Below are positions 16,918 to 25,743 of a stretch of 64,000 nucleotides of DNA, piece after piece. Each line of letters opens with the position of its first letter. Position 1 is the first letter of the stretch. Origin of the DNA: CAZKVJ01 sp964556225 (GTDB lineage Bacteria; Actinomycetota; Acidimicrobiia; Acidimicrobiales; Ilumatobacteraceae). Below the pieces are notes generated by a model. The model made no database searches, had not been told where the DNA came from, and worked only from the letters and a program-made list of their open reading frames with translations. Where the stretch lies: contig CAZKVJ010000010.1 of assembly GCA_964556225.1 (NCBI GenBank), forward strand, positions 1-64,000. Direction: 5' to 3'. Position numbers and translations under genes: made by a program.

Positions 16918-17928
16918 ATGTCGCTGCTCGTCACCGGAGGGGCCGGGTACATCGGCGCCCACACGGTGCGCCTGCTCGCCGAGCAGGGCCGCGACGTCAT
17001 CGTGCTCGACTCGCTCGCCTACGGGCACCCAGCGGCCGTCGTCGGCGCCGAGCTGGTCGTGGGCGACATCGCCGACACCGACCTGGTCACCCGCGTCTGC
17101 CGCGACCGCGTCGTCACCGACGTGGTGCACTTCGCAGCGTTCAAGTCCGTCGGCGAGAGCATGGCCCACCCCGAGCGGTACTGGCACAACAACGTGTACG
17201 GCTCGGCCCGGCTGTTCGAGGCCCTGCTCGACGCCGGCGTGGACCGGGTGGTGTTCTCCTCGTCGTGCAGCGTCTACGGCAACCCGGCGGTCGTGCCGGT
17301 CAGCGAGGACGCCCCGATCGCCCCCGAGAGCGTCTACGCCGAGTCCAAGGCGATGGCCGAGCGGATCCTGCACTGGTACGGCGTCACCCGCGGCCTGCGC
17401 AGCGTCAGCCTGCGGTACTTCAACGCCGCCGGCGCCAGCGCCGACGCCCGCATCGGCGAGGACTGGGCGGAGACGCTCAACCTGGTGCCGCTGGTGCTGA
17501 AAGCCACCCTCGGCTACCGCGGCCCGGTCCAGGTGTTCGGCGACGACTACCCCACCCCGGACGGCACGGCGATCCGCGACTACATCCACGTCGACGACCT
17601 CGCCGACGCCCATGCCCGGGCCATCGACCACCTGGCCGGGGGTGGACCGAGCATGGCGCTGAACGTGGGGACCGGCACCGGCAGCTCGGTGATGGAGGTG
17701 ATCCGGGCCACGGAGCGGATCACGGGGCGCCGGGTGCCGTACGAGATCACGCCCCGGCGGGCCGGCGACCCGGTGCGCGTGTTCGCCGATCCGAGCCGCG
17801 CCCGCGAGGTGCTCGGTTGGGAGCCCCGCCGAGACCTCGACGACATCATCGCCTCGGCGTTCGCCTGGCACGAGCGTCACCCCGACGGCTACGGCCCGCT
17901 CAGCGCCGGCGCGGGAGCACGGCCGTGA
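16918..17928 (+). CDS. galE: UDP-glucose 4-epimerase
   Basis: Cytosolic SDR enzyme, 336 aa, interconverting UDP-glucose and UDP-galactose. Motifs: NAD-binding GGAGYIGAH at the N-terminus, HFAAFKSVGESM, catalytic SSSCSVYG and YAESK (Tyr-x-x-x-Lys), RYFNAAGA, and DYPTPDGTAIRDYIHVDDLA. These are diagnostic of GalE rather than UXS or dTDP-glucose dehydratase. GGAAGGA lies before ATG 16918. The stop overlaps the next start as GTGA, so galE is coupled to the glycosyltransferase-methyltransferase fusion. Confidence 0.93.
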   Translation: MSLLVTGGAGYIGAHTVRLLAEQGRDVIVLDSLAYGHPAAVVGAELVVGDIADTDLVTRVCRDRVVTDVVHFAAFKSVGESMAHPERYWHNNVYGSARLFEALLDAGVDRVVFSSSCSVYGNPAVVPVSEDAPIAPESVYAESKAMAERILHWYGVTRGLRSVSLRYFNAAGASADARIGEDWAETLNLVPLVLKATLGYRGPVQVFGDDYPTPDGTAIRDYIHVDDLADAHARAIDHLAGGGPSMALNVGTGTGSSVMEVIRATERITGRRVPYEITPRRAGDPVRVFADPSRAREVLGWEPRRDLDDIIASAFAWHERHPDGYGPLSAGAGARP

Positions 17929-19343
17929 AGATCGGCGTCCTCGTGGTGGCGTACAACGCCGAGACCACGCTGGTCTCGGTGCTGAACCGCATCCCGGCCG
18001 ACGTCCGCGCCGAGATCGCCGAGGTGCTGGTGCAGGACGACCACTCCTCCGACCGCACCTACGACGTCGCGCTCGAGTACCTGCACCAGGGCACCGAGCT
18101 GCCGCTCACCGTCCTGCGCCACCCCCGCAACCTGGGCTACGGCGGGAACCAGAAGGCCGGCTACCGCTACGCGATGGACCACGGCTGGGACGTCGTGGTG
18201 CTGCTCCACGGCGATGGCCAGTACGCCCCCGAGGTCCTGCACGACCTCGTCGGCCCGATCGTCGAGGGCCGCGCCGACGCCGTGTTCGGCTCGCGGATGA
18301 TGGCCGGCGGACAGGCCCGCGCCGGGGGCATGCCGGCCTACAAGTACGCCGGCAACCGCATCCTCACCACGTTCCAGAACACCCTGACCGGGCTGCGCCT
18401 CTCCGAGTGGCACAGCGGCTACCGCGCCTACCGCGTGGCCGCCCTCGCCGACCTGCCACTCGGCACCAACAGCGACGGCTTCGACTTCGACACGGAGATC
18501 ATCCTGCAGCTCCACGCGGCCGGCAAGCGCATCGTCGAGGTGCCGATCCCCACCTACTACGGCGACGAGATCTGCTACGTGAACGGCATGGCGTACGCCC
18601 GCGACGTGGTGGTCGACACGGTGCGCTACCGGCTGGGCGCCAGCGGTTTCGGCCAGGGCCAGCTCGGTCACATCGACGAGCCGTACGGCTTCAAGCCGGA
18701 CGGCACCAGCTCGCACGGACGGATCCTCGCCATGCTCCAGGGTCGCGAGCCGCTGCGGATCCTCGACGTCGGCTGCGGACCGGGGTGGCTCGCCGCCGCG
18801 CTCCGGGCTGAGGGCCACACCGTCGTCGGCGTCGACCTCACCGAGGACGACGGCGTGCGCGAGCGCACCGACGCGTTCGTGCTGGCCGACTTGGACCACG
18901 GCCTGCCGGAGTCGGTCGGCAGCGGGTTCGACGTGGTGCTGGCGGCCGACGTGCTCGAGCACGTGCGCGACAGCGAGCGCCTGCTCCGCGAGATGGCCGC
19001 CCGCCTCCGGCCCGGGGGCACCATCCTGGCCAGCGTGCCGAACATCTCGCACTGGTACCCCCGCTCGCGCATCGCGCTCGGGCTGTTCGGCTACGACCAG
19101 CGGGGCATCCTCGACCGCACGCACCTGCGCTTCTTCACCCGGCGCAGCTTCCACCAGATGGCCAACCGGTGCGGGCTGCGCGTCACCGCCGAGCGTCACA
19201 CCGGGCTGCCCTTCGACGCCGTCGGGCTCGGCGGGCGCAGCGGCATCGCCGGGCGGATCGCCCGCCGGATCGACGCCACGCTCGTGCGGTGGTGGCCGAC
19301 GATGTTCGCCTATCAGTTCGTCGACGAGCTGACGCCGCGCTGA
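17925..19343 (+). CDS. GT2 glycosyltransferase fused to SAM methyltransferase
   Basis: 472 aa, GTG 17925 overlapping the galE stop. Residues 1-230 form a DPM1-like GT2 domain: KIGVLVVAYNAETTL, QDDHSSDRTYDVA, VVLLHGDGQYAPE (DxD-type site) and SEWHSGYRAYR, close to dolichyl/polyprenyl-phosphate mannosyl- or glucosyltransferases. Residues about 260-450 form a class I methyltransferase: ILDVGCGPGWLAAAL, VVLAADVLEHVRDSERL, GGTILASVPNISHW. No transmembrane helices are evident. The fusion suggests transfer to a polyprenyl carrier followed by methylation, or a capping step that the Wzt-type exporter could recognise; that link is inference. The 3' end overlaps the convergent membrane-protein gene by 31 bases. 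Confidence 0.82.
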   Translation: MKIGVLVVAYNAETTLVSVLNRIPADVRAEIAEVLVQDDHSSDRTYDVALEYLHQGTELPLTVLRHPRNLGYGGNQKAGYRYAMDHGWDVVVLLHGDGQYAPEVLHDLVGPIVEGRADAVFGSRMMAGGQARAGGMPAYKYAGNRILTTFQNTLTGLRLSEWHSGYRAYRVAALADLPLGTNSDGFDFDTEIILQLHAAGKRIVEVPIPTYYGDEICYVNGMAYARDVVVDTVRYRLGASGFGQGQLGHIDEPYGFKPDGTSSHGRILAMLQGREPLRILDVGCGPGWLAAALRAEGHTVVGVDLTEDDGVRERTDAFVLADLDHGLPESVGSGFDVVLAADVLEHVRDSERLLREMAARLRPGGTILASVPNISHWYPRSRIALGLFGYDQRGILDRTHLRFFTRRSFHQMANRCGLRVTAERHTGLPFDAVGLGGRSGIAGRIARRIDATLVRWWPTMFAYQFVDELTPR

Positions 19344-21631
19344 CGCTCCGCCCGCCGCCGCCACGCCACCGCGATGGCGCCGGCGGCCGAGCCGAGCGCG
19401 CTGAGCACGGAGATCGCGGCGCCGGCGGCCAGCCCCGGCGGCGCGTAGCGCAGCTCGATCGTCGACGAACCGGCCGGCACGGCCACCACCACCCGCTGAT
19501 GGTCGCCCCGCAGGACCTCGACCGAGCGCCCGTCGACGGTGGCGGACCAGCCCGGGTCCCAGCTCACCGGCACCACCAGCCACATCGGCCCGTCGGTCGC
19601 CACGTCGATGCGGGCCGAGTTGACCCCCATCGACGACGACGTCACCGTGCCGCTCGCCGAGCCCGTGCCGGAGGCCGTCACGCCGGCCCGCGCTGCCTCG
19701 TGCGCCGTCAGCACCACCGTGGACCGGTAGTCGAAGTCGGGGTCCACGAAGCGCCGCAGACCGGCCTCGTCGTCGGCCACCACCTCGACGCCGGCGACGA
19801 GCTGCGGTCCGGCCCCCCACCCGTCGAGGCGCACCACGGCACCGTCCACACCCTCGTACTCGACGGCCGCCCACTCCTCCGGCCGGCCCGCGCCGCCCCA
19901 CGCCGGGTCGTCGGGCTCGAGGAACGGCGACAGGTAGGCCAGCGAGATGCCCAGCCGGTCGGCGAGGTCGAGGCGGACCGACGGCGAGGCGTAGTACGGC
20001 GCGTAGGCACCCACCAGGCCGGGTTCGGCGATGACGTCGTCGACGGGCTCGCCGGTCAGCACCCGCAGCAGGTCGACCGTCCGCCCAGGGAGCGTCGACT
20101 CGTAGCCCGATGCCGTCTCGATCCCCAGTGCCGTCGCCAGCTCACGCCCGAGCACCTCGGGGTAGAAGCCGTCGCCGGGCTCGGCGCGCGTGACCGGCAC
20201 GACGCGCTCGGGCCATCCGCTGTCGGTGCGGGCCGAGCGCAGCTCGTCGACAATGGATGTCGCCGGGAGGGCGTAGGCGGCCTGGCGGGGCCAGAACGTC
20301 GGCTCGTTGACCCGCCAGCCCCACGCCAGGAGCTGGGCGGTGTTCAGCACCACCACCGCAGCGATGACGAGGCGGGCCACCCGGGCCGAGCGCCAGCTGG
20401 TGAGGCGCTCGACGCAGAAGTCCACGCCGAGCCCGACGAGCACGACCACGCCCATCGTGGCCCACAGGCTGTAGCGGGCCGGCGGCCGGAACACGCCGAA
20501 GCCCGGCAGGTGGGACAGCACCCACAGCAGCGGCGTCGACATGGCCGCGAGGAGACCGACGGCGGCGAGCGTGCGCCCGAGGCCGACCCCGGGCCGGCGG
20601 CGCCGGGTGACGCCGATGGCTGCCAGCGCGGTGGCGGCCAGCCCGACGAAGGGCTGGAAGTGGATCTCGTCGGCGTCGACGGGGAGGTCGTCGGGCCAGG
20701 CCAGGCGAACCAGCTCGCTCGGATCGGCGGTGCGCTGCGCGCGGAGCTCCGCGGCGCTCAGCGACTGGCGGGGCGAGTCGCCGAGCGCCAGCGCCGTCGG
20801 CACGAGCACCACCGCTGCCAGCCCACCGGCGGCGACGGCGGCGACGGCCAGGCAGGCGGCGGCGCGACCGGCGGCGGCGCGATCGGAGCGGAACGGTCGC
20901 ACCAGCAGCGCTGCGCCGTAGCCGAACGCCACCATGAGCGTGATGAGCTCGAACAGGATGTGGCCGGACACCAGGTACGTGGCGCCGGCGATCGCCGTGG
21001 CCACGGTCCAGCGCACCTCGGGCCGCTCGACCGCTCGGTGGACCAGCGAGATGAGCAGCGGGAGGAACACGAAGGTCGGCGCCACCACCTCGAGGTGCAG
21101 CCAGGCCAGCACCCAGCCGCTGCACATCCACGTCAGCCCGGTGGCGAGCGCCGCCCACCAGCCCATGCGCAGCTCGCGCCCGAGCGCGTAGGCGCTCAGC
21201 CCGGCCAGGAAGAGGTGGAGGAACGAGAAGATCTCGTGCGCCGACACCGGTCCGACCGCGAGCGCGAGCACCAGGCGGGGCGGGTAGAGCTGCCCCGACG
21301 AGCCGTTCGCGAACAGCGGCGCCCCGCCCGCCCACGACGACGCGTTCCACAGCGGGATCGTGCCGTCGTCGCGCAGGGCGTCAGTGAGCGCCACCTGCCA
21401 CGGGTGGCTGAGGTGCGCCTGGTCCGACTGGATCACCTGCGCGAACGGCTTTCCGGCCGCCGCCCACGGGTAGTGCACGGTCTGGGAGTTGCCGAGCGTC
21501 GAGTACATCTCGCTGCGGCTGATCACCGGCCAGAAGAACCCCACGGTGACGGCTAGCAGCACGGCGGCGGCGATCACGTGGCCGGGCCACGCCGGCCGGC
21601 CCGGACGTGGCGTCGTGGGGTCCGGCCGCAT
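19313..21631 (-). CDS. Large YfhO-like membrane protein (possible GT-C glycosyltransferase)
   Basis: Integral membrane protein, 772 aa, starting at ATG 21631 (MRPDPTTPRPGR); the frame stays open upstream but that part lies over the divergent gene. About 12 hydrophobic segments occupy residues 20-480, followed by an external domain of about 250 residues with beta-rich character (PMWLVVPVSWDPGWSATVDG, VVVAVPAGSSTIELRYAPPG), then a final transmembrane helix and a short basic tail. The pattern, especially the WDPGWSATVDG stretch, is typical of the YfhO family linked to lipoteichoic acid or glycan glycosylation on the outer face. Residues such as LGNSQTVHYPWA in the first loop may hold a GT-C acidic site, but no clear catalytic aspartate pair was identified. 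Confidence 0.78.
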   Translation of the reverse strand: MRPDPTTPRPGRPAWPGHVIAAAVLLAVTVGFFWPVISRSEMYSTLGNSQTVHYPWAAAGKPFAQVIQSDQAHLSHPWQVALTDALRDDGTIPLWNASSWAGGAPLFANGSSGQLYPPRLVLALAVGPVSAHEIFSFLHLFLAGLSAYALGRELRMGWWAALATGLTWMCSGWVLAWLHLEVVAPTFVFLPLLISLVHRAVERPEVRWTVATAIAGATYLVSGHILFELITLMVAFGYGAALLVRPFRSDRAAAGRAAACLAVAAVAAGGLAAVVLVPTALALGDSPRQSLSAAELRAQRTADPSELVRLAWPDDLPVDADEIHFQPFVGLAATALAAIGVTRRRRPGVGLGRTLAAVGLLAAMSTPLLWVLSHLPGFGVFRPPARYSLWATMGVVVLVGLGVDFCVERLTSWRSARVARLVIAAVVVLNTAQLLAWGWRVNEPTFWPRQAAYALPATSIVDELRSARTDSGWPERVVPVTRAEPGDGFYPEVLGRELATALGIETASGYESTLPGRTVDLLRVLTGEPVDDVIAEPGLVGAYAPYYASPSVRLDLADRLGISLAYLSPFLEPDDPAWGGAGRPEEWAAVEYEGVDGAVVRLDGWGAGPQLVAGVEVVADDEAGLRRFVDPDFDYRSTVVLTAHEAARAGVTASGTGSASGTVTSSSMGVNSARIDVATDGPMWLVVPVSWDPGWSATVDGRSVEVLRGDHQRVVVAVPAGSSTIELRYAPPGLAAGAAISVLSALGSAAGAIAVAWRRRAERQRGVSSSTN

Positions 21632-21681
21632 CACGGCGACGCTACCGCTGCACCCGGCCGAGATGGAGGAACCGCCGTCGG

Positions 21682-21687
21682 TAGGAT
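21682..21687 (+). promoter_or_regulatory. -10 element TAGGAT
   Basis: TAGGAT ends 8 bases before GTG 21696, which favours this GTG over the in-frame ATG 21663 that lies upstream of the element. Confidence 0.55.
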
Positions 21688-21695
21688 CGCCGGGC

Positions 21696-22751
21696 GTGCC
21701 GGCCGATCCGCTCGTCACGGTGATCGTGGTGGTGCACGGCGGTCCGGTCGCCGAGCTCACCCGTTGTCTGGAGTCCGTGCGCGCCTCTCGCGGCGTGCGC
21801 CTCCAGGTCGTGGTGGTGGACAACGCCTCGCCGGACGGCGGCGCCGCGGCCCGCGACGCGATCGGCGCGCTGGCTCCGGGGACGGCCACGCTGCTCACGC
21901 TGGCCGAGAACCGGGGCTTCGCCGCCGGTGTCAACGCCGGGCTGGCCCGGCGTCGCGGTGAGTACGTGCTGCTGCTCAACGACGACGCCGAGGTCGACCC
22001 CGGCGCGATCGCCCGCTGCGTCGAGGTGCTCAGGGCCCAGCCGCCCGAGGTGGTCGCCGTGGCACCGGTCGTGCACCTCGCCGACCAGCCGGGCACCATC
22101 GACTCGGCGGGCCTGGTGCTGCGGCCCAACGGCGAGGCGTTCAGCGCCGGCATCGGCCAGCCCGACCTCGGGCAGTTCCGCACCGGCGAGCGCTGCCTCG
22201 GGCCGTGCTTCGCCGCCGCGCTGGTGCGCAGCACCGCCTTCGACCCCGCCTCGGTCGGGCCGCTCGACGAGCGCTACTTCCTGTACTACGAGGACGTCGA
22301 TTGGGCGCTGCGGGCCACGTTGTCGGGGCGGGCGACCGTGCTCGTGGCCGACGCCGGCGTGCGCCACGGCCACGCTCGCTCCACCCGCCACCTGGGCGAG
22401 GCCCGCCGCTACCGCCTCGTGCAGCGGAACCTGCTCGGGTGCGCGGTGCTGAACCTGTCACCGGCCGGCGCAACGCGCGTGTTCTGGGGGCGCCTCGCGG
22501 TGCACGCCAAGGGGCTCGTCACCGGCCCGTACCGGCGCGAGCGCCTCATGGCGGTCGCCGGCGCGCTGGCGATGCTCCCCCGCGTCCTGCTCGACCGGCG
22601 CGCCCGGCGCCGGCGGGTGAACCGGGCCGACCTCGCCGCCTTCGTCTACGCGCAGGACGCCACCCCGTACTTCGATGCCACCACGTACCGGGCGACGGGC
22701 GACCCGGACGCGCACGACGCCGCGCAACGACGACTCGGAGCGCGCTCGTGA
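21696..22751 (+). CDS. GT2 family glycosyltransferase (rhamnosyltransferase-like)
   Basis: Cytosolic glycosyltransferase of 351 aa. GTG 21696 is chosen for the TAGGAT element 8 bases upstream and because the GT-A domain begins at once (PLVTVIVVVHGGPVAELTRC). Motifs: VVVDNASPDGG, ENRGFAAGVNAGL, YVLLLNDDAEVDPGAI (metal-binding DDA) and LDERYFLYYEDVDWALRA. These match the WbbL-like rhamnosyl- or galactofuranosyltransferase group. The substrate is unproven. The stop overlaps the next start as GTGA. Confidence 0.85.
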   Translation: MPADPLVTVIVVVHGGPVAELTRCLESVRASRGVRLQVVVVDNASPDGGAAARDAIGALAPGTATLLTLAENRGFAAGVNAGLARRRGEYVLLLNDDAEVDPGAIARCVEVLRAQPPEVVAVAPVVHLADQPGTIDSAGLVLRPNGEAFSAGIGQPDLGQFRTGERCLGPCFAAALVRSTAFDPASVGPLDERYFLYYEDVDWALRATLSGRATVLVADAGVRHGHARSTRHLGEARRYRLVQRNLLGCAVLNLSPAGATRVFWGRLAVHAKGLVTGPYRRERLMAVAGALAMLPRVLLDRRARRRRVNRADLAAFVYAQDATPYFDATTYRATGDPDAHDAAQRRLGARS

Positions 22752-24160
22752 GCACGGTCATGGTGGTCACCGGCGACGTGATCGCCGAGCGCATGGCCGG
22801 TCCGGCCATCCGGGCCTGGCGCATCGCCGAGGCCGCAGCGGCGGCCGGCCATCAGGTGTCGCTGGTGTCCACCCGCACCGCCCATCGCCCGGCGCCGGAC
22901 TTCACTTTGGTGCACGTGCCGCGCCACCGCTTGGGCGACCACGTGCGCCAGGCCCGCCCGGACGTGCTCGTGGTGCAGGGCCTGGAGGCCCATCGGCTCA
23001 GCGTGCTCGACGATCCCCGGCCGGTGGTGGTCGTCGACCTCTACGACCCGTTCCACCTCGAGGCGCTCGAGGTCACCCGCACCATGCCCGCGCTCGACCG
23101 CGACGAGACGGTGCGAGGCATGGTCGGCCTGCTCGACGAGCAGCTGCGCCGTGGCGACTTCTTCGTGTGCGCGAGCGAGCGCCAGCGGGACCTGTGGCTC
23201 GGGCACCTCGCTGCGCTGGGCCGGGTGACCCCGGCGGTGTACGACCCGGACCCCACGTTGCGCTCGCTCATCGACGTGGTGCCGTTCGGGACCGACGACC
23301 AGCCGCCCCGGCGCGGTCCCGGTCCCGGCCTGCGCGGCACCGTGCCGGGGATCGGCCCCGACGACGTCGTCGCGCTGTGGGGTGGGGGGATCTACGACTG
23401 GTTCGACCCCGTGACGCTGATCCGCGCTGTCGGGGCGGTGCGCGACGAGCTGCCGACGCTGCGAGTGGTGTTCCTCGGGGGGCGCCACCCGAACCCCGAC
23501 GTGCCCGAGATGGCGGCGGCGCGTGCGGCGCGCGAGGAGATCGAACGCCTCGGGCTCGCCGGGGTGGTGCACGTGAACGAGGGGTGGGTGCCCTTCGACG
23601 AGCGGGTGGACTGGCTGCTCGACGCCGACCTCGCCGTCAGCACCCACCTCGAGCACCTGGAGACGGCGTACTCGTTCCGGACCCGGCTGCTCGACGCGCT
23701 GTGGGCCGGGCTGCCCGTGGTCGCCACCGGCGGTGACGTCCTGGCCCAACGGATCGAGGCGGCCGGAGCCGGCATCGTCGTGGCGCCGGGCGACGTGGAC
23801 GGTGTCGCCGACGCGCTCCGGCGCCTCGCCGGCGATGCCGGGGCGCGGGCGCGTGCCGCCGTCGCCGCCCGGCAGCTGGCCGACGAGCTGTCGTGGTCGG
23901 CGGCGCTCGATCCACTGGTGCGATTCCTCGACCAGCCTCGGCGCGCCGGCGACCGCCCCGACGGCACGGCACTCGTGCCTGCCATCGTCCAGGCCCCGAC
24001 CGACTTCCTCCAGCCGGCGACGGCGGGGCCGCGCTACTGGTGGGCGGCAGCGCGCCACGCCTGGCGGCGCGGCGGGGTGCGCCTGGTGGCCGACAAGGCC
24101 GCCCGGCGGGTCACGGGCCGGCGGGGAGCTCCGCCGCCGCCCGGCGCTGCGCCGGGCTGA
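22748..24160 (+). CDS. GT4-like glycosyltransferase
   Basis: GT-B fold glycosyltransferase, 470 aa, GTG 22748 overlapping the previous stop. The N-terminal Rossmann half has GDVIAERMAGPAIRAWRIAE and VVVVDLYDPFHLEAL. The C-terminal half has VALWGGGIYDWFDPVTLIRA, the nucleotide-sugar binding stretch AYSFRTRLLDALWAGLPVVA, and GDVDGVADALRRL. The last 70 residues are a basic, Trp-containing extension (RYWWAAARHAWRRGG) that may be amphipathic and membrane-associated. The 3' end overlaps the convergent DUF4031 gene by 50 bases. Coupling to the GT2 gene implies sequential action on the same glycan. Confidence 0.83.
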   Translation: MSTVMVVTGDVIAERMAGPAIRAWRIAEAAAAAGHQVSLVSTRTAHRPAPDFTLVHVPRHRLGDHVRQARPDVLVVQGLEAHRLSVLDDPRPVVVVDLYDPFHLEALEVTRTMPALDRDETVRGMVGLLDEQLRRGDFFVCASERQRDLWLGHLAALGRVTPAVYDPDPTLRSLIDVVPFGTDDQPPRRGPGPGLRGTVPGIGPDDVVALWGGGIYDWFDPVTLIRAVGAVRDELPTLRVVFLGGRHPNPDVPEMAAARAAREEIERLGLAGVVHVNEGWVPFDERVDWLLDADLAVSTHLEHLETAYSFRTRLLDALWAGLPVVATGGDVLAQRIEAAGAGIVVAPGDVDGVADALRRLAGDAGARARAAVAARQLADELSWSAALDPLVRFLDQPRRAGDRPDGTALVPAIVQAPTDFLQPATAGPRYWWAAARHAWRRGGVRLVADKAARRVTGRRGAPPPPGAAPG

Positions 24161-24401
24161 GGCGCAGGCCGCCCGCGCGCAGGCGACGCACGAGCTCGCG
24201 GCTCTCGACCGGCACCGCACCGGCGGCGAGCAGTGCGTGGCGGTGCTCCTCGGGAACGTCGTAGTGGTCGCCCTGGAAGCCTCGCCGCGGGATGCCGACG
24301 CGGGCGGCGAACTCGTGCAGCTCGTCGAGGTGCTCGTCGCTGACCAGGTGGCACCAGCGCCGGCCGCGCCACCACCACCTCGCCTCGTCGACCAGGATCA
24401 C
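24111..24401 (-). CDS. DUF4031 family protein
   Basis: Small conserved protein, 96 aa, of unknown function. The sequence ILVDEARWWWRGRRWCHLVS, followed by DELHEFAARVGIPRRGFQGD and HYDVPEEHRHALLAAGAVPV, matches the DUF4031 family as I know it from actinobacteria. Members usually begin right at the ILVD motif, so GTG 24401 is preferred; ATG 24443 is in frame but would lie inside the upstream FmdB-type gene. The short intergenic distance suggests cotranscription with that gene. The 3' end overlaps the convergent glycosyltransferase. Confidence 0.72.
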   Translation of the reverse strand: MILVDEARWWWRGRRWCHLVSDEHLDELHEFAARVGIPRRGFQGDHYDVPEEHRHALLAAGAVPVESRELVRRLRAGGLRLSPAQRRAAAELPAGP

Positions 24402-24417
24402 CGCCGGGGGTTCTTCG

Positions 24418-24651
24418 TCAGTGGGCGCAGCCGCAGCCGGCACCCATCCCCATGCCGCACGCGCCAGCCGGCGGGCCGGCCGGCGCCGACGAGCCGCTGC
24501 TGGTCGTGCCCACGGACGCGAACACCGACAGCAGCCGCACGGCGTCGGGATGACCGTCCGGGCAGCTCGCCGGGTCGTTGGCCTCGGCCATCGAACGGCG
24601 CAACTCGAACGTGGTGTCGCAGGTGGGGCAGCGGTACTCGTAGCGAGGCAT
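24418..24651 (-). CDS. FmdB-type zinc-ribbon protein
   Basis: 77 aa. The N-terminus MPRYEYRCPTCDTTFELRRS and the later CPDGH give the four-ligand zinc ribbon of the FmdB/CxxC regulatory family (Cys-x-x-Cys plus Cys and His). The tail is Gly/Ala/Met-rich and ends GCGCAH. Members are proposed to act as small transcriptional or nucleic-acid-binding proteins; the exact role is unknown. ATG 24651 is seven bases after a TACACT element, so the mRNA is probably leaderless. Divergent from the DUF3039 gene. Confidence 0.82.
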   Translation of the reverse strand: MPRYEYRCPTCDTTFELRRSMAEANDPASCPDGHPDAVRLLSVFASVGTTSSGSSAPAGPPAGACGMGMGAGCGCAH

Positions 24652-24658
24652 CGCCGCC

Positions 24659-24664
24659 AGTGTA
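24659..24664 (-). promoter_or_regulatory. -10 element TACACT for the FmdB-type gene
   Basis: On the minus strand, TACACT ends 7 bases before ATG 24651. The divergent DUF3039 gene starts only 37 bases away on the other strand, with GTTGACT seven bases before its ATG. Confidence 0.5.
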
Positions 24665-24688
24665 GGGGAACGTGGTTGACTGGCCCCG

Positions 24689-24976
24689 ATGTCAGAGCTG
24701 CAGACGATGCCCGCCGAGGTCCGCCCGGACACCGAGATCGTGCCCGAGACCGGCGAGCCGCTCAACGCCCACATCGTCAAGACCCTCCCCGGCGAGAGCG
24801 CGGCGGCCAAGGTGCTCGAGGCCCGCATCAACGGCACCCCGCTCGAAGCGCTGTGCGGCCACGTCTGGGTCCCGTCGCGAGATCCCAAGCAGCTGCCCCT
24901 GTGCCAGCAGTGCAAGGAGATCTACGAGATGTACAAGGCCTTCAACGACGGCCTGCGCGACACCCCTTCCGACTGA
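24689..24976 (+). CDS. DUF3039 family protein
   Basis: Small actinobacterial protein, 95 aa, function unknown. The core HIVKTLPGESAAAKVLEARI, NGTPLEALCGHVWVPSRDPK and LPLCQQCKEIYEMYKAFNDG is highly characteristic of DUF3039. It includes one CGH and one CQQC motif that could bind zinc or iron. ATG 24689 is close behind a TTGACT-like element, with no ribosome-binding site. A repeat element follows 25 bases after the stop. Confidence 0.85.
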   Translation: MSELQTMPAEVRPDTEIVPETGEPLNAHIVKTLPGESAAAKVLEARINGTPLEALCGHVWVPSRDPKQLPLCQQCKEIYEMYKAFNDGLRDTPSD

Positions 24977-25000
24977 CCCCCTCCCTGTCCTCCTCTTTCC

Positions 25001-25049
25001 GTTCTGGTCCCAGGAAGTAGCGCTGAGCGCTACCTGGTGCTGCCAGAAC
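25001..25049. repeat. 49 bp palindromic repeat element, copy 1
   Basis: Begins GTTCTGG and ends CCAGAAC, so its ends are inverted repeats (extended outward by CC/GG). Inside, TAGCGC-TGA-GCGCTA forms a central hairpin flanked by CAGG/CCTG. The first 18 bases, GTTCTGGTCCCAGGAAGT, are identical to the reverse complement of 50407-50424 at a second locus. Located between the DUF3039 stop and the LysE-family promoter; it could also act as a terminator. Confidence 0.7.
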
Positions 25050-25082
25050 GGAATCGTGTCGGTGAGGCGCGGGTCCGGCGCG

Positions 25083-25088
25083 TAGCGT
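25083..25088 (+). promoter_or_regulatory. -10 element TAGCGT
   Basis: TAGCGT ends 7 bases before ATG 25096 and overlaps the in-frame GTG 25087, which is therefore unlikely to be the start. Confidence 0.55.
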
Positions 25089-25095
25089 GCGGCGC

Positions 25096-25743
25096 ATGCC
25101 CGACAGCGCCACCATCGCTGCGTTCGCGGCGGCATCGCTGGCGCTGTTGCTGATCCCCGGGCCGGCGGTCATCTACATCCTGAACCGCAGCGTGGCCGAC
25201 GGGCGCCGCATCGGCCTCGCCTCCGTGGCCGGGCTCGAGCTCGGCAACCTGATGCACGTCATCGCCGCCGTCGCGGGGCTGTCGGCGGTGCTGGCCGCCT
25301 CGGCCGTGGCGTTCAGCGTGGTGAAGTGGGCCGGCGTCGCCTACCTGGTGATCATCGGGATCAACACCCTGCGCCGTCCGGCCCCACCGATCGACACCGA
25401 CCAACCGTCCGTGTCGGCGAAGCGGGCGTTCTCGCAGGGCGTGATCGTCAACACCTTGAACCCGAAGGTGGCGCTGTTCTTCCTGTCCTTCCTGCCCCAG
25501 TTCATCGACCCCGACCTCGGGAGCCCGGGCCTGCAGGCACTCGTTCTGGGCCTGGTGTTCGTGGCCATCGGGTTCGTCACCGACGGGGCCTACGCGCTGG
25601 TGGCGAGCGCCCTGCGCGGTGCGCTGCTGCGCGGCCGCAGCCTGGCATTCGTGCAGCGCTACGTGGCGGGCGCGGTGTTCATCGCCCTCGGCATCCTGGC
25701 CGCCCTCAACCCCGGCCACACCCGCACCACCAAGCCCGCCTGA
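25096..25743 (+). CDS. LysE/RhtB family amino-acid exporter
   Basis: Integral membrane protein, 215 aa, with about six hydrophobic segments. The N-terminus LLLIPGPAVIYILNRSVADG carries the conserved PGP motif of LysE/RhtB exporters, and GVIVNTLNPKVALFFLSFLP is the second family signature. The substrate is probably an amino acid or a derivative such as homoserine; it cannot be told from sequence. ATG 25096 is preferred over GTG 25087 for the TAGCGT spacing. A long palindrome separates its stop from convergent dnaE2. Confidence 0.87.
   Translation: MPDSATIAAFAAASLALLLIPGPAVIYILNRSVADGRRIGLASVAGLELGNLMHVIAAVAGLSAVLAASAVAFSVVKWAGVAYLVIIGINTLRRPAPPIDTDQPSVSAKRAFSQGVIVNTLNPKVALFFLSFLPQFIDPDLGSPGLQALVLGLVFVAIGFVTDGAYALVASALRGALLRGRSLAFVQRYVAGAVFIALGILAALNPGHTRTTKPA

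Noticed and set aside
16493..17500. 335-codon plus-strand frame across the glycosyltransferase/galE junction
   Set aside because: Out of phase with both genes and of Ser/Arg/Pro-rich composition.
19169..21556. 795-codon plus-strand frame
   Set aside because: Antisense to the YfhO-like gene, His/Arg/Gly-rich without domains.
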